The notes beneath the pieces are model-generated. The model made no database searches, was not told where the DNA came from, and worked only from the letters and a program-made list of their open reading frames with translations. This document shows, in pieces, positions 36,694 through 48,919 of a stretch of 64,000 nt of DNA. Position 1 is the stretch's first letter, and each line of letters begins with the position of its first letter. The position numbers and the translations under genes were made by a program. Source of the stretch: Luzula sylvatica (Eukaryota; Streptophyta; Magnoliopsida; Poales; Juncaceae); contig OX326960.1 of assembly GCA_946800325.1 (NCBI GenBank), forward strand, positions 51,269,355-51,333,354, read 5' to 3'.

Positions 36694-38029
36694 TTAGTTG
36701 ATAATATAGCATTTCTTCCTGATTTCGCCTTGGTTACCGGTAATCACTCCAACATTCCCCATTTTAATCATTGAATTCGCGAAATCCTGGAAAAATTCGG
36801 TTCCAAATCCTGTTGCTTGCCTCAATACATAACTTTTTGTGAAACCATTTGCCAGAAGAGATGCATCTGAGTGGAAGAGGCCTCTTCCCTTGGCGACAAA
36901 CTTGTAATAGCCTGTGTCGAAAGTTTTACGACTTCCTGGGTCCATCTCAACAAGTGTGGTGTTATCTGTGAGACTGCATCTGGTTCTCAGTCTGGAAATG
37001 TATTGTGTGTCCAAAATCGGGTCGATGTCGTTCAAGCTGACCTTTCCGGTGAAGTTGTATAGCCGGTCTGAGAATGACTGGCAGTGCGAGGTTCCGATTG
37101 TATGACCACCTAACAAAATCATTTGTCATTTTATTAGATTTTTATACTAAATAAAATGTGTCAAAAAATTATGTAATTAGAAAGGAACTATTATTGCTAC
37201 TATTTGTTTTGAATTATTGATTGAACGTGAACAATTATATGAACTAGAGTTGGTAAAAAGTACCTGATAGGACTACCAAATCTTTGGTGTCGAGTCCTTT
37301 GGCTCCAAACAATTTTGTTAATGTGGTAAAGTTCGCTTGTGGAGGAGGCAATTGCTTAGTCTCCTTGGCAATTGAAGTCCTTCCATCTCTTCTTCCAAGC
37401 CACACTGGCCAATTAGGTCCCTTGCTCTGTATATAACAACCATAAATTAACATCTAACCATCTTTCGTTACTTATACAACACACACCTACAATGAAAATA
37501 TTTCAAGAGGTATTTAACACTTACCATTACAACTGCGTCTCTTGCAGCTATAGCGAGAATGTCGGCACAAGAGACGGTATCAGGACAAGCCTCCTCAAGT
37601 CTCCTCTTAATCCTTTCAATGGCGCCAAAACCTCTAAGTGTTTTGTTCGGAGTTGCATCTTTCTCTGCCGTGTTGTTCTTGGTTGAATCGATTAAAACCG
37701 ACCCATCACACCCCTATCATAAAAAAACACATGATATATTAACTTAACACTATTATCTCCAAAATCATTTTCAAGAATCAAGAATGATGAAATATATTAA
37801 GATAGCTTACCCTCACAAAACAATCATGGAAATGCATTCTGAGAAGAGGACCCGCGAGGCTCGGAGCGATCGAAAGGATCTCTGACATTTCCTCTTGTAC
37901 TATTTCCTCGGCTTTGGGGCATGTTTTGCCATAGTAACCAAGCTGAAGCTGTGCTTCAGCTAGGTTTGAGAAGATCACAAGTGCGGCCACTTGGAGAGAA
38001 CAAAGAACGAGAAGAGATTTTAATGCCAT
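36694..38029 (-). CDS. Class III secretory peroxidase, intact
   Basis: There are four exons: 37,811-38,029, 37,525-37,713, 37,264-37,426 and 36,694-37,109, with three GT/AG introns at the same places as in peroxidase 1. The product is 328 residues. It has a signal peptide (about 1-26, before [12 protein letters not shown]). The distal site is complete ([12 protein letters not shown], Arg and both His) and the calcium loop GCDGSVLID is normal. GRRDG and the proximal His in SGGHTIG (about residue 193) are present, as are the conserved cysteines. It ends [13 protein letters not shown] without a C-terminal extension. The enzyme oxidises phenolics with H2O2 in the cell wall or apoplast (lignification, cross-linking, ROS control). 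It resembles the Arabidopsis PRX3/27/39/56 group. It is a diverged paralogue of the gene at 22,572 in the same orientation. Confidence 0.95.
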
Positions 38030-38105
38030 GCTAATTAATTAGGATGCTAATTAACAAGAGTGATTGATGCTCTTTGTTGGAGAATTCTGACAGGGGTCAT
38101 AAGTA

Positions 38106-38113
38106 CTTATATA
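38106..38113 (-). promoter_or_regulatory. TATA box of peroxidase 2
   Basis: TATATAAG on the minus strand lies 77-84 bp upstream of the start codon, the same spacing as in peroxidase 1. Confidence 0.7.
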
Positions 38114-38561
38114 GGCTTGAAATAATTAATAATTAAGTACTAACTCTATTGGGCCCATGACAGGTATAGTTTGCAATCAATTAATCATGTAAAGTTTTTT
38201 TATTTAAGGAACCCATGTTATGAGGTTACTTCTAATTTATGGTAAAGTTAAGTGTGTGATTAGAAAATAGAATTAGTTAAAGAAGATTGCTTTTCGATGT
38301 TAAAGAGAAGATAAGTTGACTAGTATAGACACGTCTTCAATTCCTTGACAGAAATTGACTCATTAACTATCCATGAATTACTCAACAACCACCTTCAAAT
38401 AAGGAATCGAAGAATCCAGCCCGAAGCTCCATGGATTAATCATCCAATTTTAAAAGACATTCTATTTGAATTTATGATCAGGTTCGGGGATCTAGCCATG
38501 TGATACAGAATAATTTATGTTAGAAACACATGCATATATATAATTAAGAGAAAATATACTA

Positions 38562-38729
38562 GGCTTCCCTAACTCAAAAAAAAACTTTCTTAATACGTCA
38601 ATCGAGAAAAATTAATTGGATTGATTAGATTTTTTAATTGAATCAATTCAAATAAATATTTATTTGAGTGCTAATCAATTAAATTAACTCTCTCGATTGA
38701 CGCATGATTTTTTGTGTTTGAGGAAAGCC
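38562..38729. mobile_element. MITE with long inverted repeats, Harbinger/Tourist-like
   Basis: The left half (GGCTTCCCTAACTC .. ACGTCAATCGAGA .. TTAATTGGATTGATT) and the right half read inversely (GGCTTTCCTCAAAC .. GCGTCAATCGAGA .. TTAATTTAATTGATT) form an inverted repeat of about 65 bp around a 35-bp AT-rich centre. Three-base flanks are CTA and ATA, near the TWA duplications of PIF/Harbinger MITEs. It lies 530-700 bp upstream of the peroxidase 2 start. Confidence 0.7.
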
Positions 38730-38759
38730 ATATATAACCCCTATAATTAATGAGGTAAC

Positions 38760-38905
38760 ATCATGACTCATTAGTCATGAGTACTTTTGAGTTTTCCCAG
38801 GTTAAACTAACACTATAGTTTTACTTTTATGCGGAATAATTTTTTTGAACGTACAATCGGTTGTGATATCAACGAGGTGGTATTTATTATTTAGTGTTAA
38901 ACAGG

Positions 38906-38963
<58 letters not shown>

Positions 38964-40160
38964 CGAATATATGTTAAATGAGTAAATAGATTCCGTATAA
39001 CACAATCTTTTTTAAATTCAAACATGTCTTTATTTTATTTCTACTATTTATAATTAATTGCAGACATATCAATTAGTACAAAGGAGAATTAGATAGAACA
39101 TGTATACGTTTTCTTTTTCTGCGAATAAATTGTGTCGCCCTGTCATATGAAGTTACAAATAGAACTAGTATAGCTTTCTAACATAAAGGATTGACTCGAA
39201 TAATCCGAAACCGGACGCAACCCGATTCAACCCGGCTAAACATATTTTTTCAAAAATCCAACAAGAACCATCATCCAAAGTAACAAGAACCAACATTAAT
39301 AGGTTCCATTTTATGTTTTTGGATGTTATTTGAACTTGACCCCGATCCGAAACCGAGTTTCCGAGACGAAATATAATCCGAAAATAGAGGACCACCAAAT
39401 AATTAGAGAGAGACGAAATCGAAACTGACCATCATCCAAAGTAACAAGAACCATGTATAATACTCATCCATTACTTGTCAAGTTTTTAAATAATTAAAAA
39501 TATATATTGATTATTATATAAAAATGTCACATATGTTTTGTTATTGGAATTAAAAAAAAAAATAAGACAGTAATATATTTTGTTACATCAATGAAATTCT
39601 TGTGACAAAGTCTAGTCTAATTATTTTTTTTTTTTTTTTTTTTGAGATGGCATGCAATTGCCTACCTAGATTTCATTTAAAGATAAAAGTTTTTTACAAA
39701 TATTTACAAATTTACTGGAATCTTAGGACTATGCATAAGACGTCTTAAATAGAAAGAAAAATCGAAAATAAATCTGGTTCTCCTAATTTACTGGCAGGCA
39801 ATTGTCTAGTCTAATTGTTAATTCAACTTGCATCCTAGTGACCTGAAATGTAAACAGATGGATTCTAAATTGTTTCAAAACTGAAATAAATCATAACTCC
39901 AACTTGAAAATTCTTTCCAAACAACTAATTTAACTCGTAACAAATCCAATCATGAAGAGATTCGAGCACAACTCAACCAGGTCCGGATTAAGATAATCCA
40001 AAGATGAGCCGAAACAAAAAATTAATTTTGACCTGAAAATATCAATCTAATTATGACTCGACCAATCCGATTGGCGACCTCTAATTACAAATGCAACTCG
40101 CAACAAATGGACTACTTATAAAAGTAACGACAAAAGATCGAAAATAAGAGTTATGTACAA
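38760..40160. other. AT-rich spacer with short repeats and LINE tail
   Basis: A (TA)n array is at 38,909-38,959. A 26-bp direct repeat (ACCATCATCCAAAGTAACAA plus GAACCA) is at 39,267 and 39,428. A T-run at 39,624-39,642 followed by GAGATGGCATGCAATTGCC looks like the poly(A) 3' end of a minus-strand LINE. No gene is seen. Confidence 0.55.
38909..38959. repeat. (TA)n microsatellite
   Basis: About 25 TA units lie roughly 880 bp upstream of the peroxidase 2 start codon. Confidence 0.95.
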
Positions 40161-40164
40161 ATCC

Positions 40165-40990
40165 AATCATATCTAGGCCTTCCACTTACATATAAAAAGC
40201 CAAATAAGCGTATATTCCATTGGATGATGAATAAATTGAGAAGCAAGGTGATTAATTGGAAGAATAAATTCCTAATTTTTGGAGGCCGAACTACCTTAGT
40301 GAAAACGGTGCTTAGAGAAATTCCAAAAGAGGTGGTGGATGAAATAACGAAATTAACGCGAGCGTTCTTTTGGAAGGGGAGTGAAAAAATAATAGGGGAC
40401 CATTGTTTGATAAATTGGGGTAAATTTTGTTTGCCCAAGAAGCATGGAGGTTTGGGAATCATCGATCTAGAACGTCAAAATCAAGCGTTGGCTATGAAGT
40501 GGCTATTTATGCTCAACGCCGATCATGAATCCCAATGGTCGACCACGATGAGGATACTTTATAATATCCAAAGTATCGGGAATATCGCATTCATAACCAC
40601 CAACCAATCATCTTACATCATACGAGACTTACAAAAACTTCTTCATATGTACGAGATCCTAAAATTCGGGGACCCGAGGAGGTCTATCATCCCCAACAAT
40701 GTATCCGAGGGGGTAAGATACGACTCGGCAAGAACCTATGCAACAATCTCACATACGGGGGTGGAATGCTATTGGACTCCCTCCATCTTCGAAATTAGAG
40801 CCCCGTTAAAGGTCAAGATCTTTGGGTTGGCTAGCCATCAATGATCGAATATTAACGGCGCATAACCACGCAAAAGAGGTTGGCCAAACGATCCGATATG
40901 CAAATTTTGTGCGGGAACCAACGAATCGGTGGACCACCTTCTTTTCAAGTGTCCTTCTCAACCGAAATTTGGACCGTTACAATGTTGATA
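40165..40990 (+). pseudogene. LINE ORF2 C-terminal fragment with zinc-finger domain
   Basis: The reading starts with LGLPLTYKKPNKRIFHWMM, the end of the reverse-transcriptase/connection region of plant L1-like LINEs. It continues through NKFLIFGGRTTLVKTVL and KKHGGLGIIDLERQNQALA. After a frameshift near 40,830 comes WLAINDRILTAHNHA. After a second shift near 40,880 the C-terminal zf-RVT motif follows (ICKFC..NESVDHLLFKC). The element is 5'-truncated, as is usual for LINEs after aborted reverse transcription, and dead. It has no ORF1, endonuclease or YADD box. Confidence 0.85.
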
Positions 40991-42069
40991 TTATGTCAGT
41001 ATATTTTATTTATATTTAAATGTGGAAGTTAGAGCTCATTAATTTTCATTTGATGAGAACCACACTGCCATTTCATAATTTTCGGTTTAATTTAATTACA
41101 TCATTCATTTTCGTAACTAATTAAATCATGAATTTCAATCCAAAAACAAACAAATGATTTTTGTTTACATGTTATCAAAATCCCTCAAATCAAACAACTT
41201 ATGATTGATAAAATACATGAATTATCAAATACATGTATTTAATATATCGATGCATTCTAAAATCCCTCAAATCAAACAGGCCCATTGAGGGAATCGGCCC
41301 CCTTCAGACAGAATGCATTAACCTTTATTAGGTTCATTTCTTTTTTATCAAAAAGGCGAATTGGTTAGCCTACCCATAATTCACTACTAGCGAATGTGGG
41401 AGTTGAAGCTTCGTTCTCAGAACTGAACAAGAAAAAAGAGGACTAGATAGATTTGTTCACGCCCACCAAATAATTGGTTATTCAGCTAAGCAGCAACCAC
41501 CCCCATGTATGTATATGCGTTAAGAGATTCTTAACATGCATTTTGTACTACGAGCTGGCCATGTGGCTTTACAAACTATTTTGTCCTCACCCCCTTGTTG
41601 GAAGGAAAAAAATGGATATAATGAAACAATATTTTTTTTTAATAAAGCTAATAACTTCATAACTTTTCGGATGCAAGTTTTTCTTTTTGATTAATTGAGA
41701 CGGATTCTTTGACCCATATCCAGACTATGTTAATTTAATATAGTTAAAGGGGTGTTACAATGATATTTACAAAGGAATCTATATACGATGAATTTAAGTC
41801 CATACCATCATTATGGACTGTCTAACCTATTCAATATTTTCAATTCTTCTTCATCAACGTTCAATATTCATTTATTTCTTCAGTGATCATGCCTACGAGT
41901 TTCGTATGTGTTGTATATTTTTTCTTGAAATATCCTTGTACATCTTTCTTTCCAAATCCGAAAGCATACATGGGTCATGCTTTGTTTCCATTCATTATTT
42001 ATTTTTGTTGACAATAATTCCGTTCACTCAATATTCCTATATCAAAGATTTTATCAACCATCGTGAGTC
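40991..42069. other. AT-rich spacer, no gene
   Basis: Nothing coding is recognised. There are short poly(T)/poly(A) runs around 41,632 and 42,000, possibly LINE or retrogene scars. Confidence 0.45.
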
Positions 42070-42272
42070 CAGTGGCGGATCTATTAAGAGACTAGGGGGG
42101 GCACCCCCCCTAGATTTTTGAGCTGTAGTATATATATGTGATTATGCCAGTGTATTTTACGTTAGAACTGAAAAATTATGTATTACCGCCCCCCCAAAAA
42201 ATTTTGAAATTTTCTCACAGTAGCCCTCCCTAGATTACCATCCCCATTGATTTGGGACAAGATCCGCCACTG
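42070..42272. mobile_element. Small hAT-like MITE
   Basis: The ends are CAGTGGCGGATCT on the left and, inversely, CAGTGGCGGATCTTG on the right, a perfect 12-13 bp inverted repeat of the CAGTG type. C-runs and G-runs inside also pair imperfectly (GGGGGGGCACCCCCC; CCGCCCCCCC). I see no clean 8-bp duplication. There is no coding capacity. Confidence 0.75.
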
Positions 42273-43319
42273 CAGCATCATCCATACTGCAACCGAATAT
42301 GGGCATTTATTTAATAGGTGTTGTGTATTGTTTCTTCGTTTGTCCGGCATAATATGCATCTATTTGGAATTTGTCAACCTCTCTTGTTAAAGTTGTCGAT
42401 TGTTAATATGCTATTCATAACACTAAACCATATGAAGCATTGTATTTTCGGTTGTGTTTTGATTTTCCATATTGAACCATAAGTTGATTTTGTCGATACT
42501 CCATTGTTAAGAAAATTATATCGGATGCAAATTTCTTATACCAAATTCGAAAGAATCCGTTCAGTAAACTAAAGATTATTGATAAATCATACATTTTCAC
42601 GCGCACTCGTTGTTGGAAGAAACAAAAATTAATATAAGAATTTTTTTTTTTTAACAAAACTAATTGTTTATATTTTTATTAAGGAATCATATTTGCAATG
42701 GGTCTTAATTAGAAAATTTTTACAACATACATACTAAATAGTATGTATAATAAACATAATACAAATATTATGTACATATAAAATATATACCATTTGAATT
42801 GTATAATGAACATCAAAGATACCTTGTGCGCATGCGCGCACGCGTGTGTGAACAACGACTGTATTCAGGGGAGGGTTTATATAGAGATCGGAGGGAGGGT
42901 CTTGGGTCCCCAAATTTTTGCCGGTATATATAGTTAGTGATTATTTATTTTTTATTACTGTAACAATGTAAATTTCACTGTTTGATCTCTCAAACAAAAA
43001 TTAGTGTAGTTACAATAAATATTTTATGTTTACCCCCAACCCTCTCCCTTACCAAACCAAGTTATGTCACTGACCGAATCAATGACATTCCACTTCGTAT
43101 CTTCTCGAACAATAATAACGTATTTCTTTTTAAGGAGGGAGGGCGATGGCCCGCCCTACTATTTATATTAATATTCCAAAATAATTTACTTTAAAATAGT
43201 ATTCTAATCTAGAAAACAAAACAAAAAATGCACACAACTTTTGTTATAAAAGATTTTGCAAGCTCTAGCATTTCTCAAACTAAGAGGTAGCATCTTGCAC
43301 TACCCTTTGTATAATGATT

Positions 43320-43410
43320 TCCGACATCATTTTTATTCCTTTGAAAGTTCTACGTTCCTTCCAAATATTTCACGTTAATATGAGGAATGATGTTTCTCAT
43401 TTATTGGTGG
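43320..43410 (-). pseudogene. LINE ORF2 extreme C-terminus, copy 1
   Basis: The minus strand encodes NIWKERRTFKGIKM, the 'IW.ER..R.F.G' landmark at the end of plant L1-like ORF2. Too little is left for more detail. Confidence 0.55.
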
Positions 43411-43779
43411 TTGGGTGTTTTGGTTCCTTGCGGTTTCGAGGCCAAATGACCGGGGTTTTGGCTTAATTAATTAATCCAGTGCCAACGGTAATACATCAAG
43501 CATAAGAAGAAATGACAACCTAGAGATTCTCAACACGACAACACCTTTATTTTAATAGAAAGACGAGTGCGATGCGCATTTGGTCCATTCTTTTATATAT
43601 ATATATATATATATATAAAATAATAAACGAAAATGTACATATCAATACAACAAACACAACTTCTACTTCCTCATCTACCCCTCCCCCCTATTCCCTTATA
43701 GGTAATATAGTCCGTCCTAGAAAAAAAATAGGTAAGAGAAATTAACATTGAGTTTTTCATTTTTGAATTAATTCCTCGA

Positions 43780-43930
43780 TGCAAGTTCGTAATAAGTCAT
43801 GCATTCTCCTCTTGCGTTGGAAAACTCGGTTATTTCTTTCACGCCAAATCATCCAAATGGTTGCAAGCCATTTTATGTCCCATAAATTGACGTCAATTGT
43901 TGTCTTCGTCGTGCGGTATCCCATCAAAAT
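43780..43930 (-). pseudogene. LINE ORF2 extreme C-terminus, copy 2
   Basis: The minus strand encodes WLATIWMIWRERNNRVFQ, the same C-terminal landmark ('IW..WRERN.R.F'). It is a different copy from the one at 43,320 because the two sequences do not match closely. Confidence 0.7.
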
Positions 43931-43979
43931 GTTAGAAGAGAGGTGGATTGCGGAGAAAGAGCGGGTTCTATAAAAATAG

Positions 43980-46140
43980 AGGCTGGTTCTTATTACTACT
44001 GCTGCTAGGAGATTACCCGCGTTTTACGACGGGTTTGTTTGATTTGTTTTGTTATTTTTAGTTGTCATTTTCTTAGAACAAACATAATAGTTTGTGAAAA
44101 CAAAAATAAAGAAATTCGATGATGACAAAATTATTATACTATTTTTTAATCTGACACAATACGAAACATTTAATTAATATTGTAATACGACATGTAAAAT
44201 AAGCTAAATGTTATTATAAAATGATAAAATAACATTCGTGAACATAAATAAAAAATAAAATCATATGATATTTTTTAAATTTGCATTCCTAAAAATAAGA
44301 ATAATAAAATTTTAAAAGTTCAATAAGTTATTGTGTTAGACAAAATTTTATTTTTCATGTTTATTATTGAAAAAAGAAATATGTTTTATTAGTTGAAGAA
44401 ATTATTTGTGTTTGGTAAATTAATATCTTTAATTTTTGTGAATTTTTTAAATATTAACATGAAGTTTTTTTTAGTAAAAATACAAACTTAACATACTAAG
44501 TATTATGTACAATTTTTTCAATTATAATTTTAAAATACTAATAATTAGACTTACAAGTCACTAATGTAATTATACTTACGTTTATATTGTATTTTCTTAT
44601 ATAATAATTTTCATAACATTAAGATAGAGAAAAATATTGGATATATGATAATATGAAACATAAAGTAAAGATTAAATTCAAGTGAGTGTAATTCATAATT
44701 TTTTAAAATTATAATTTAGAAAAATACTAATAATATTTGATGTATGTTATAATATTATATATTAATTTATTAGTGTTACGTATTTAAACTCTTAACATTC
44801 AATTTGTATCAACATTTGATCAAGTGACATAATGTGAAATGATTCAAAATCAAATACAACCCGTCCAACATGAACATAATGAATAATATTTAAACACATC
44901 ATCAATGTAAGGTGATGTGACATTCTAAAATTGCTCAAAACTATCTGTAAAATAATGAACACATAAATATCTACAAATAAAACATAATCGTAAAAAATCA
45001 ATAATTAATCATATTTTGCGACATATCATAAACTAATGTTTAAATGATTGGGATGATATGACATGAAGTGATTGTATAAATATATGTCTAATATAAAGGA
45101 TTTAATATAAAGGATTAAAGGATTGATAAATTATTATTACTTTTTCTATTATTAGTGCGATCAAAATACACACATTGTTAGTATATACTAATATTAAAAC
45201 AATATATATTTATATATTATAAATAACATCGACGGTACATTGATATTTACATTTATTAATTTGTATAATATTTATATTTTGTTATCTTAGACGTAAATAA
45301 CATTTTTTGTATAACATATCAATTTTTTTCTTATTTCCAAATAATCATTATTTTTAATATTTGGAAGAAATGGATATTATATCATTATATGTGTATAAGT
45401 AACATCATTTGAGAAAATTATTACAAAAATATATTACTTGAAGTTCTTGTATATTAATAGGACTTGAATGAATATTTAGAAATATATGAACATTAAAAAA
45501 TCAAATATACGATAATGATTATTTTTTATTATTTTTGAAGTATTCAGTAATTTTATAAATGATTATTTGCATAATGATTTTATTTGGATGTCCAAAGATT
45601 AATGAAGCATAAAAGTTTGAACTAATCAATTGGTTTATAACTCAGTTCGTTGAGTCAAGACCGGTCCATAAGTATTAATTTTGAAGCATGTGCTTCGGAT
45701 CTTGGTCCCCAACAAATGAAATTTCATAGTATAATTTATAAAATTTAGGATTCATTATAAAAAAAATTGAAATCCATTTTAACAAATTACGTTTTATAAT
45801 ATAAAATTTACGATCTATTATAAAAAAATTGACACATGTTTATAATTTGACTTTAGGTCTTATTTTACGAGAGTTTACGAAACCTAAGAGCAAATACCGG
45901 GATCTCAAAACCCAAGTTCTTGAGAATCCTAAATTCATTTTATGTAATTTAGGAATTGAATTCTCAAGTTTGAGTTACTCGAGTCGAGGGTTGTACAATT
46001 ATTCCCTTGACCTAACATGAGATTTGATACGGTTATGTTACGCATAAAACTTTTTCAATTGTAACTTGTGGGTTGGAACGGGCCGAGACGATATATGTTT
46101 TAATATGAGCTAACTAAGTCTTTAGTTTATGTTAAATATA
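43980..46140. other. Very AT-rich spacer, no gene
   Basis: There are no frames of note, no RNA promoter boxes and no clear repeats. It may be matrix-attachment-like or degenerate transposon DNA; the sequence does not decide. Confidence 0.5.
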
Positions 46141-46149
46141 AACTAGGGC

Positions 46150-46640
46150 TGCAAACTCTTGACCCAGCTCGAACTCCAACTCGATTCGAATTGGCTTGAC
46201 TTGCATTCGATATAGAATCTTGAGTCTAAATGTCCAACACGAATTGAATCGATGTTGGTTCAAGCCAGTTCGACCCGACTTGATAGTGGCTCGAAATATA
46301 ATTTTTTATTTGAAACTTTTCCTCCAAATCGACTCGATTCAATGTTGATTCGAACTCGACTTGAACCCGACTAGAAATCAATATAGATGCAACCCGAGCG
46401 CGACTCGAAATAATAGGCTCAGCTCGAAATTGACTCGAGTCGAGCTCGATCGAACTGATCCTAGTTCGAACTCGACTCGACTTCGATTCGAACAGGCTCG
46501 ACTCGATTTCGATTCGAGTTGGCTCGATTCGACTTCGGTTCGAGCTGACTTGACTCGAACTCGACATCGATTCGGGCTGACTTGACTCGAATCTACTTCG
46601 ATTCGAACTCGATTCGATCTTGGTTCGAGCAGGCGGGAAG
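46150..46640. repeat. TCGA-rich degenerate minisatellite
   Basis: Irregular units of about 15-25 bp built on 'gactcgaactcgact' and 'gattcgaa' run through the segment, denser toward the right. A GGGCTGCAAAC motif just before it (46,147) is like the start of a known class of plant hAT-type elements with such TCGA-rich interiors, but no matching right end is seen. Ser/Arg-rich frames across it are repeat artefacts. Confidence 0.7.
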
Positions 46641-47299
46641 ACAAATTATTTAATTCTTATGACCGAATACTTTTTGAGCGGGATTGGTAAAATAACAGTT
46701 GTACTACGTCATTTTTTTGTTGAACTTTAGTGGACAAATTGCTCCGAATCCGTCTAGGAATTTAGGATGGCCATTTCCGCAACACGCGTTATTCGGTTTA
46801 TCTATTGCCGAGTTTTCTTTTAGTCAAACACGAACGAGTTTCACGAACCACAAGTTAAACTTACACGAGCGAGTCACGGGCCACAAGCTAAACTTACACT
46901 CGCAAAAATCATCGACCTCTCTCCGAAGATCTCCAATAAACATACTACAGAGCTTAGTTATTTCGTAGTGAAGCCGGTTACTAGTACAAAAAAACTGATT
47001 TCCAAACACAAAAATCTAAACTTGTCCGTGCCACAACCTCTTCTCGGGACATCTAAACATTCCAAACCTAAGCATATATTTTCGAAAGTACATTATAGTA
47101 CCAAAATATTATCCTTAGTGCCCTGTTGTCATGCACATATTCCGAATTATAGCGGCTTTGTTTTTTTCGGTGTACTTTTATTATGACCCGTGAGTATTTC
47201 GGAAGCAGTTTAATATGAAAGAATGTGACAAAAAAATCAGCAATTTTCTAAAAACTATGGAATATATTCTTAGTACTAAAGTTAAACAACGGGCCTTTG
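46641..47299. other. Spacer, no gene
   Basis: No coding sequence is recognised. A repeated phrase (CACAAGTTAAACTTACACGAGCGAG and CACAAGCTAAACTTACACTC, 46,850 and 46,882) is a 32-bp-period duplication. Confidence 0.45.
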
Positions 47300-47408
47300 T
47301 TATAGTCTTCCACGATTCACCTCTTTTTGCCGTTCGATTTCATTATTTACCGAACAATCAGAGCCATTCAATCTGGGATTCTCTCTCCACCGTTGGGTCA
47401 AGCATATA

Positions 47409-47437
47409 CTCTCCTCCTCCTCCTCCTCCTCCTCCTC

Positions 47438-47475
<38 letters not shown>
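47409..47475. repeat. (CTC)n and (CT)n microsatellite
   Basis: About ten CTC units pass into about sixteen CT units. On the plus strand this is typical of a plant 5' untranslated region. Confidence 0.92.
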
Positions 47476-47479
<4 letters not shown>

Positions 47480-48310
47480 AACCGCGAAGCTCTAGCGCGA
47501 AGTCCTAGCGGCGGAAACCCCCTCCACTCTCTCGCTCCTCATTTTCTCATTTACGTGCAGATAAATCGGCAAGCCTGGCGGCGGAAACGCTCTTCTTCGT
47601 CCGTCCTGCTCATTATATCTCTAGAAGAAACCGTACGGAGGTTTTCTTCGCTACGACTGCCTGAGAGCTGCCCCTTCTTCGTTGCGGCCTCTCTTCGCCG
47701 TCCCTCTCCACAGTGCAATGCGAACACACCGAATCCACCCTCGCGCACACCGACGAACTCAACCACGCACACCGAGCCGTCCACGCACAGCCTGGCGACG
47801 GCTGGAACCCTAGATCCGCGAGGATTTTGAAGAAGGGTAAAAGGGAAAAAAAATATTGTATGATTTGCTGATTTTTTTTGTTCTAATTATTTGACTGCTT
47901 TCTATTTTTTTTCTAATTATTCACTTATACGGTTTATTTGTTGTCAATTTTCAGATTTTGAGACACATTTTGGCATGGTCTGTCTTCTGTGAGAAAAGAA
48001 GAAGACCAAATTCGATTCGGCATGGTTCACCAAGCTCGATCTGGCCATTTCTGGTGCTGCCTTTCTTTGCGGTTCCTCGGGCTATCAACGCACAAGCTCG
48101 ATTTAGCCATTTCTGATTCGCAATGCATCATAAAGTGAAAGGTAGCATGCGGGAAATGAAGGATGTCAAACTCTGATTTGGCTTGGAGCAAGATTCTATG
48201 AGTTGTCAAGCTCTGATTGATTTCGAGGAAAATGCTATTATTGCTCTCGAAGCTCCATCTACTTCCGCGACAGGTCAAAGTGATTGAAGAATTTGTTGCC
48301 TGTAATTCTC

Positions 48311-48314
48311 TCCC

Positions 48315-48346
<32 letters not shown>
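48311..48346. repeat. Poly(C)/(CT)n tract
   Basis: Fourteen or so C's are followed by about ten CT units. Confidence 0.9.
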
Positions 48347-48350
48347 AAAT

Positions 48351-48919
48351 TTATGGTTTCTTTCAAAAAGAACTAAATTGATTTTATATTTTGTTTTCCT
48401 TGATTATTTCCAGCAAAAAAAGTGATGGTACAAACAAAAAAGAATGTGACGATTTATAGGTTATGTTCTTATCTTTCTTTAGAAATTTGATCTTGACTTC
48501 GGATTTGAAGAACCCTGAGTGGGGTCACTAATTCTTACACGGATTCCTTTTTTTGGGTGTTTTTCAAATACCAGAAATTTTCAGGGGTTATTACTACTAT
48601 TATTATTTCAAAAAATATTATTATTATTATTAAATTATTAAATTTATTTTTTTATTTCCATAAATTATTTACTGTTTATCATTATTATTAAGAATTAAAA
48701 AAAGTGCTTGAAAGGTAATTTGGTAATTTAGAAAAATATAACATTTTAATTAAATTAATTTAACGATAATTTCATGATAGAGCTAGATGAAAATGAAAAG
48801 TTTGGGAGAGATTTTTTTTCCAGTTTTGAAGAAGTTTGGTTTTTTTTGAAATATCAAGAAAAGTTAGGGATTTTTTTGAAAATTTTCCAATAAAAAAATT
48901 ATATATTATTCGAAATCTA
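48351..48919. other. AT-rich spacer, no gene
   Basis: Low-complexity AT sequence with runs of A and T. Nothing else is seen. Confidence 0.5.

Larger units (their letters stand above)
42273..43979. other. Spacer with LINE 3' fragments
   Basis: Mostly AT-rich DNA. Two short minus-strand LINE pieces are listed separately. G-rich tracts near 42,870-42,905 and 43,134-43,160 (GGAGGGAGGG) may be remains of another element. Confidence 0.45.
47300..48350 (+). other. Leader-like transcribed-type segment, possibly a captured 5' end
   Basis: The stretch goes from AT-rich DNA into a CTC/CT microsatellite (47,409-47,475) and a GC-rich part to 47,830 that resembles a 5' untranslated region or first exon of a housekeeping gene. 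A frame from 47,327 to 47,830 is low-complexity in its first half. GT and AG sites (near 47,836 and 47,953) suggest an intron, followed by a non-coding second part where 'aagctcgatytrgccatttct' occurs twice (48,028 and 48,090). I do not recognise a protein. Confidence 0.3.

Noticed and set aside
36871..37105. Plus-strand frames opposite peroxidase 2 exon 4
   Set aside because: They are shadows of the minus-strand coding exon, without their own start context or homology.
40151..40462. Minus-strand frame of 103 codons
   Set aside because: It is a shadow of the LINE ORF2 reading on the plus strand.
46226..46644. Ser/Arg-rich frames on both strands
   Set aside because: The same repeats give similar frames in several phases, so this is minisatellite periodicity and not a gene.
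47327..47830. 167-codon frame as a real protein
   Set aside because: The first half is Leu/Ser low complexity from CTC/CT repeats and the second half looks like a GC-rich untranslated leader; kept only as a leader-like segment.
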